Assembly: GCA_034638255.1 (NCBI GenBank)
Contig: JAWPGT010000021.1
Coordinates: 186,001 to 250,000, forward strand
Length of the DNA stretch: 64,000 bases
Direction: 5' to 3'
Source of the DNA: Coprinus comatus
Taxonomy: Eukaryota; Basidiomycota; Agaricomycetes; Agaricales; Agaricaceae
Shown here: positions 58,196-64,000 of the stretch, in pieces
Numbering within the stretch: position 1 is the stretch's first letter
How the letters are laid out: every line of letters begins with the position of its first letter
Notes under the pieces: model-generated
Databases searched by the model: none
What the model saw: only the letters and a program-made list of their open reading frames with translations
Told to the model about the DNA's origin: nothing
Made by a program: the position numbers and the translations under genes

Positions 58196-59069
58196 GCGTT
58201 CCTCATAGTACTGCCAGTGTGTATGATGAGTAATCGTCTGCTAAAAAGCACTATATCTCACTGAGTTCCACCCATGAGTAAACGCAATTCGTTCTATGAA
58301 TCTTTGTCTGGCCACTCGGGACATGGTGTCGCAATTGGTGTCCGCCGACTCATTATCTGGGGTTTCACCGAGTTTACATAACCCACTCTTGGCGTCTCCA
58401 AGGCCCCAGGAAACGCATGTGATGATCCGGGTCGGTGGCGGTGCAACGGATCACAACAGTCCAAGCATGGTCCGTGCGTTGATCAACATGCATCACGACC
58501 TGTACATAAACGGAAAATAACACAGCGTGCTGGGTCCACCTGGCACAGAAAGGTGTTACGAGCTCTAGTTGATGTCTAGCTAGTATCATTGTGAATCAAC
58601 CTAGGATTCTTCAATTACCATAGCGGATCTTCCCCGCATCCAGGAATTTGAAAAAACGTAGCGTAGACACCCCCATTGATCACGTAGGTAAAGGCATAGT
58701 ATCATGTACTCAATAAAGAAGTTGCTACAACAGGTGAATAATAGAATCACGGGCTTATGCAAAACCAAGGGCTTGGAGCAAGTCACATTGAGACAAGAGT
58801 GTATTCTTCGAAGACTTTTGTAGTGCATCTCGAAGAGCGAGATTCAGCGGTAATTATCAATTGCCACCAAAGTATGAACAAGACCCATGATCCCCGTCAA
58901 AGGTAAAACTTCATTCAGAGGTTCTGAGTCTTCGTTGAGGCAGTTATTACTCCTGTTTAGATGATACCCCAAATTGAACGGTCGAACCCCAAAATTTGAA
59001 TGGTGATGGGAAACAGTATAAAGACTACGCCTGGGTTGCCCAGACTGGTGTCAATCCATACTCACTCAA
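58196..59069. other. Intergenic, divergent promoters of D and the RlpA-like gene
   Basis: May hold a short first exon of member D near 58250-58330. Contains the dyad at 58423-58457. No other gene seen. Confidence 0.45.
58423..58457 (+). promoter_or_regulatory. GATCCG-N18-CGGATCACAAC near member D
   Basis: Third copy of the arms and 11-mer, about 230-260 bases upstream of the ATG used for D. The gene is on the minus strand, so the asymmetric part (ACAAC) points away from it, unlike at A and C. Confidence 0.35.
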
Positions 59070-59690
59070 ATGTTATCACTTTCGACAACTTCTCTCTTTG
59101 TTACCATTGCTTTGTGCATCTTTGGAAATGCACAAGGTTCTCCTGAAAATGGAAATGAACATAATGGAACACGTAAGTCCACCTGGTAGTAGGAGTTTCT
59201 ACATTGTCAATGGGACTTATATGAAGTTGGATTTCGCTTATTACTTCGCTCAGTTTTTCTTTTCGAACCTGCAAAGGGTGCATGTGGTTACACCAACAGC
59301 TCCTCACAAACAGTAGCATCAGTATCCAGACATGTATTCATGACTTTTCCGTAAGTTACAAATTCGATGATTGAGGTAAATAGTACGGGTCTATTATTAT
59401 TATTCACGAATATACTTATAGTGGTGCAACTTCAAATCCCAACAAGAATCCAATATGTCATCATAGAATCAGAGTTGCGTGTAAGTCTTTGTCTACTTGA
59501 TAATTGATTTTGATGAGATACGACAATAGTGAACTTGCTTTTAGATGAAGGAAAGTCTACGGTAGCAGCTATTGTGGACTATTTCACAGGCCCAGGCTCC
59601 CACAATATTGGTCTTTCCCTCGATGGGTTCACTACCTTCGCTGAGGTAGAAGATGGAATTGTTGAGAATGTTACTTGGTCGATTATATGA
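59070..59690 (+). CDS. Secreted RlpA/expansin-like double-psi beta-barrel protein
   Basis: Small secreted protein of the barwin/expansin-related group, wall- or carbohydrate-associated in fungi. Signal peptide MLSLSTTSLFVTIALCIFGN; after an intron LFLFEPAKGACGYTNSSSQT, VASVSRHVFMTFP; then GATSNPNKNPICHHRIRVAY; then EGKSTVAAIVDYFTGPGSHN, IGLSLDGFTTFAE and VENVTWSII, stop TGA 59688-59690. The GACGYTN and late Asp (VDY) positions are as in the family, but the usual CxxC after the Asp (DRCEGC) is missing, so a disulphide is lost. About 140 residues. Four exons, three GT-AG introns. Expansin-like loosening or defence-protein mimicry are both possible. Confidence 0.7.
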
Positions 59691-60587
59691 TGTACTGTAC
59701 AGTGTACAACCCTACTATTTCAATAGACCGCCAGCAGAGTTATTTATAACCCTGACCCATTGACGAGTTCATGAGAATGTTCATGGCCTGCTATCATTAT
59801 TCCTAAATAGCATACATAATTAGTCGCAGTGATTTTGGAGATCACGATACTACCAATTATACTACACTCTTTGTTTGCAGCTGCGCATGCTTGCGAAGTA
59901 CGCTGTATTCTGTTGGATAATAGTACTTAATGAAGCGTCGATTGTGTGATGGCCCTGATTCCTCCCCCCACCGGCACCTTCGGTCTTCCATCACCTCCCC
60001 CAAAATATCTATCTTTTACCCTCCACCAGTATAACTCAGTCCCTATCGGTGATAGTGCATAGTTCTTGTGCATCGCGAGAGCGTCTTTCCCCTTGGTGGT
60101 TGGCCACCAATTGGGGCTCTCTGTTCTACTCTGGCTGTTGGAAAACAGTTTTGATCCCTTGGCGGCACTTATCTAATACTCATCTAGGGGAAATATAAAG
60201 TACATCATACTCTACAGCAGAGTCGTACGATCTGCTACTCGGGCCGCTGGCTTAAGTCAGGTCGACGCATCGGCGATCCAATATGGGTAGGTGTGACTAG
60301 TTAGATCGAATATGTGGGTCTGGCGCCTTCAGCTGTACTCTTAAGGCAAAAGAAGGGGTTAAGATAGAAATACACTTGTTACAGGGGATTTAGCTACACT
60401 AAAAGAGATATTTACCTTAAGTGATGACATATAGATGAAGTTAAGGTGTCTTTCAAAGTTAACAAATTTTTGTATAGTATATATAGGAATGGGTGTATGT
60501 GTACAATAGAAGAGAAAGGATATCATATGTATGAGGGGTCATAAAAGTCATTACAGGTATCTTTGATCTGGGACTTGGGGCAGGCGA
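59691..60587. other. Intergenic between convergent genes
   Basis: Homology to the laccase 1 locus starts near 60473. A 37-codon frame at about 59949-60062 (Pro-rich) has no support. No gene seen. Confidence 0.5.
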
Positions 60588-63060
60588 TCAAACTGGCATT
60601 GGTAAAGAAGAGACAATCTTGACTTCCTTCTCAGCATCGGAAAGGGCATCATAGATAGGACAAAGGTCGTTCCAGGCATCTTTTGCGAGATCAGCATGGA
60701 ATCGAGTCAAATTAGGCAGCACGCACCAGGAACTGGGTTCTCCTCCGCGACTGAGTCGACGTCGGCAACGAACACGACAACCATACCCCTAGAGAAGAGG
60801 AAATAAGAAAGATACCAGCAGCTAGGATCAGAGGAGTACTTACGATTCGTGATGTTTGTTAAGATGGCTGTGAAGACATGTCAATGAAAACCGAACTCTT
60901 AACTGAGAATATTCTGACATACCAGTGAAGAAGCCAGGGTCCAGGGTTATCAGTGGTGAATCGGATGGTAATGTAATCGTCAACTTCTTGAGAGGTGGCG
61001 GTTACGTCGCGGCGAACAGGTGTCAGGTAGTTGGGTTGGTTGTTCTTGCCCGCACTCTTGACTACACTGAATGTATGCTATGCAGAATTGTCAGAAATGA
61101 CATGGACAAGACGGAAATAGAACTTACACCATGGAGATGCATTGGGTGCTAAAGTGAAGATTATTGTGATTGTCAGCATTGTTAAAGATATATAAATTTG
61201 ATATCACACTCACAGGTCCAGCAGCGATACCACCCGGAACAGTCACTTCGATTACCTTGTCACGAGGGACAGAGAACAAGTTGCCTTCAGGTAATAGTTC
61301 TTCGGGTCTGCGAGCACCGCTGAGAATCTTGAGAAGGATCGGAACTGACGGAGGGCGATAGACTTTATCGTTTAGCTTGAATTGAGGTTCACCAGAAGCT
61401 AAGTCGACATCGAGCACAAAATTCAGTGTGACATTGAAATCGGCTCCACCAGCAGTCGGGTTTCCAGGAGGGAATGGGTCCTGTGCAGGAACAAGTTTGG
61501 CTTCCTCGAGTAAGATCAGGTTTTGGTTGTCGTTGGTTTGAGGATCTGAAATTGGAGCGCCTCTGTAACGAAGGATTGCAGAGTTGATACCGCCCTCATA
61601 ACCAGCCACCAACTTCGGCATCCCGTTTGCAGGAAGACTTCGAACCCAATAGTTGTCAATATTTTGGTTGGCATCCAAAACAAAGGAGTAACGTTGGCCT
61701 AGTGGAAATGAGATGAGTAGTCAAGTAAGATCATACGACGACGTACCTGCGAAGATCCTAAGCTTATCCACTACTACAGGTACTGTGTTCTGTCCGTCAG
61801 TCTCGATCACTTGAAGTTGATGACCATCAATTCCAAACAAGTAACTAGTCTCGCAAGCAAGTGAAACAAGGCGGAAGCGGTACCGTTTTCCCTTTTCTAC
61901 GTTCACGATGGAAAGGTCAACATTCGGTCCATCAGGATAGCGTCCTTTGCCGTTGATGAGAGTGGATTCGGGGAGGGGGAAGCCAGGAATAGAAGGGAAG
62001 GGCGTATGGTACCTGTAAAAGTAAGTCAGAATGAATATATGGAAGGACAGCGAATGACCCACCAATCGGCGAGTGTGAGAACTGTTGACTCTGTTAAAAA
62101 AAAAAGGATAAGTATATTTTTTGAGGCTTACGGTAGGACCTTACCATCATCAACTAGAATTAAGAATCAGTTGTCATTCTAATACCCGGAAAATACTATC
62201 AAACATACCATCGTAAAGATTTTTCCATGGATCCTCAGGATCATAGATGACGAGAGGTCCTCGCAATCCATCACAATATTGTAGAGCTGTACAAAAAATT
62301 AGAATCCACAATAATGAAATGAAGATTCCCGCTGACAGTAATGAGAATGATACCAAAAAGTCCCTGCTTGGCTGTCGCCACCTGTAAATGTGTATTCAAA
62401 GGAATGGTTGGGAGAGATTGGACATTGATTGACACCAGTCGCGCCATCAGCCCAGTTGGTTCCTCGTTGTGAGAGACCATGCCAATGCTAGAATACACAA
62501 ATTCAGAGCCGACTGATGTTAATAAGGTCGATCACTTACTACAGACGCTGCCCTCTGCATGGTAGGGTCTGTGAGTTGATTAACCACATTTACCATAAAT
62601 CCGTCACCCTTGGAATGTTGGTTAGCACAAAATCATTTAGAATGAGTTAATATCATACCTTAGTCGCCTGAATCAGTGGTCCTGGATGTTCGCCGTTGAC
62701 CACAATGGCACTAAGTACCGTATGTCAAAGCTAACTAAGCAAATAAAACAAAATAATTCTTAACATACGAGCGTTGGAAGCCATCGGGAGCAATCAACTG
62801 ATTCGTGAGAGTCAGAGTCGAGTGCGGTATGAGGACTGAAGCAAGAGTGTAGGTGTTCACACCCAAAAGAGCGACAAAAAGAGAGTTGGTTATTCCCAAG
62901 CGGGAGGTCGTGAGTGTCATGATAAGAGAAGATGAGTCTAAAGTTGAGTGTCGGAACCAGCGTTTAAATATGCATCTGCTTGAGACATTATTTTCGGTTT
63001 AAGGAGAAGTTTTAAAGGAGGTGGCGGTGCGATGTTCTCTTCAAGCCTGGGAAAAAATGT
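60473..63060. repeat. Duplicate of 18053-20640 (laccase locus, direct)
   Basis: Direct long-range duplication covering laccase 3' flank, gene and ~130 bases of promoter. Offset is 42,420 bases at the 3' end, 42,418 after a 2-base indel near 18731/61151. Identity varies in blocks along the unit. Confidence 0.9.
60588..62920 (-). CDS. Laccase 2 (near copy of laccase 1, atypical L4 motif)
   Basis: Secreted multicopper oxidase with signal peptide [20 protein letters not shown] (ATG 62920) and mature start [21 protein letters not shown]1 [20 protein letters not shown]2 GTFWYHSH, L3 HPMHLHG-HTFSVV, L4 [16 protein letters not shown], as in laccase 1, so the unusual motif is shared and not a sequencing slip. 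C-terminus SLPMPV region, stop TGA 60588-60590. Intron positions and 3' flank match laccase 1. The last third of the gene is nearly identical to laccase 1, the first half clearly less so. No break seen. The copies are 40 kb apart in the same orientation. Confidence 0.88.
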
Positions 63061-63797
63061 AGATTTTCCCCCCGAGGTATATGCAGAAGAATCTCCTGTG
63101 TTGTATGTAAGACAATATTAGTAGCAAGTGGTGTTTAATCCGGGCAAGGCACACAGCGCAGTGCGTTTGATCCGTGCGACTGCCGCCAAGTGACTGTGAA
63201 CCTTATTTATTGATATTGGATGCCTTCCCGTAGGATTTAGAAATCTAAACTCGTCCTCAAATCTTATTTTTCTCGGAGACTTCCGACATGAGTTTAGAAT
63301 TCCAAACCGTAGACAACTGGTGTCACAACCACATTAAAATCTACAAATGATGGGATTTCCATGTTTGGTATAACCCATCAATACACTGTCATCTCCCCAA
63401 CCTCCTAGACTCCTATTTCATTGTCAAAATTCGCCACCTCATTGCTGTTCATCATATCCTTCGTGCAAAATGTTGAACGAGCACAAGCCAGAGGTGTAAA
63501 TACGATAGAAACATGAGGTGAAAAGCAATTCTGATGTACACGTGATTTGTCTGAGTCTGAAATTCAAGGTTTGAGACAGGGGGCAACCGTCCGAGCAACC
63601 CATGAAATCAACCCCCCCCGGTTGAGTCCCGTGGGACCTTCTCTTTTCGGACGGTCTCACCAGGGTTTTGCATTAGGTAATTGTCACGCTGACTGGGCTG
63701 ATCGGTACACATGTATACTGTGTGCATAAAGCATGTTAGTATCTTCAATAAAACTTAAGTATTCAACTACATTTATCCTTTGTTTGACCTTCCTACC
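62921..63797. other. Intergenic; laccase 2 promoter side
   Basis: The first ~140 bases resemble the laccase 1 upstream region. A poly-C run lies near 63611-63618. No gene seen. Confidence 0.5.
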
Positions 63798-63995
63798 ATG
63801 ACGAAAAAGCTTCCACAAATTCAAAATCCGATTACTATCAAGCTTAGAGAAGGAGTTGAAGTTACGACAACATATGATTCCGATACAGCAAGCCATCGCG
63901 TAACTTGTCCATTATGCCCTCGAATCGTGCATTTACCAGGTAGTAGAAGTGCTACTAATCTCCTTTCCCACTACAGATCTTATCAGTGCCGATAA
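63798..63995 (+). CDS. Zinc-finger-like small protein or first exon, window edge
   Basis: ATG 63798 opens MTKKLPQIQNPITIKLREGV, then VTCPLCPRIVHLPGSRSATN and LLSHYRSYQCR, stop TAA 63993-63995. CxxC followed by a His and a final Cys with about 20 residues between resembles a C2H2/BED-type zinc finger used in agaric expansions. The frame may continue by splicing beyond the window, since relatives are longer; the stop shown may lie in an intron. Function unknown. Confidence 0.4.
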   Translation: MTKKLPQIQNPITIKLREGVEVTTTYDSDTASHRVTCPLCPRIVHLPGSRSATNLLSHYRSYQCR

Positions 63996-64000
63996 CAAAG

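Noticed and set aside
59949..60062. Pro-rich 37-codon frame
   Set aside because: Too short, unsupported, no signal peptide or partner exon.

Overview
The window reads as nuclear DNA of a mushroom-forming basidiomycete (Agaricomycetes). Almost every gene is cut by short introns of about 45-60 bases with GT(A/G)NGT donors. Exons are often very short, both strands are used, and the gene set is typical of a litter or wood decomposer: laccases, a GMC alcohol oxidase, an AA7-type FAD oxidase, a polysaccharide lyase and an NRPS-like reductase. I saw no tRNA, rRNA, transposase or reverse transcriptase gene. The species cannot be named from sequence alone. All exon joins were worked out by eye from reading frame, splice signals and family motifs, so outer coordinates are firmer than internal ones.

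Layout. 0.5-4.5 kb (-): adenylation-thiolation-reductase enzyme. 5.4-6.6 kb (-): polysaccharide lyase 14-like protein. 6.8-8.2 kb (+): unknown basidiomycete protein. 8.3-10.8 kb (-): 14-TM type MFS exporter. 11.0-13.3 kb (-): bestrophin-type anion channel. 13.5-15.4 kb (+): secreted FAD oxidase. 15.7-17.6 kb (+): zinc alcohol dehydrogenase. 18.2-20.5 kb (-): laccase 1. 21.6-25 kb: a single-TM protein, a tiny Cmc4-like CHCH protein and a membrane protein. 27.6-30.7 kb: small secreted protein 1 head-to-head with laccase 3. 31.8-41.4 kb: unknown protein, secreted beta-carbonic anhydrase, GMC oxidoreductase, a 71-residue protein, a broken kinase-like gene and exosome subunit Rrp46. 41.7-44.8 kb: laccase 4 head-to-head with small secreted protein 2, an inverted paralogue of the 27.6-30.7 kb unit. 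46.6-49.0 kb: RhoGAP protein. 49.5-58.2 kb: four members (A-D) of an unrecognised family with a second bestrophin among them. 59.1-59.7 kb: secreted double-psi beta-barrel protein. 60.6-62.9 kb: laccase 2, a near copy of laccase 1. 63.8 kb: start of a zinc-finger-like protein.

How parts may work together (inference). The secreted oxidases (four laccases, GMC oxidase, AA7 oxidase) and the polysaccharide lyase fit extracellular attack on plant polymers. The NRPS-like reductase, MFS exporter, FAD oxidase and alcohol dehydrogenase lie within 17 kb and could make and export a small aromatic or aldehyde/alcohol product. The most novel elements are the laccase/small-secreted-protein divergent unit present twice, the laccase 1/2 type with an unusual copper motif carrying a predicted methionine axial ligand, and the A-D family with a shared upstream dyad motif.
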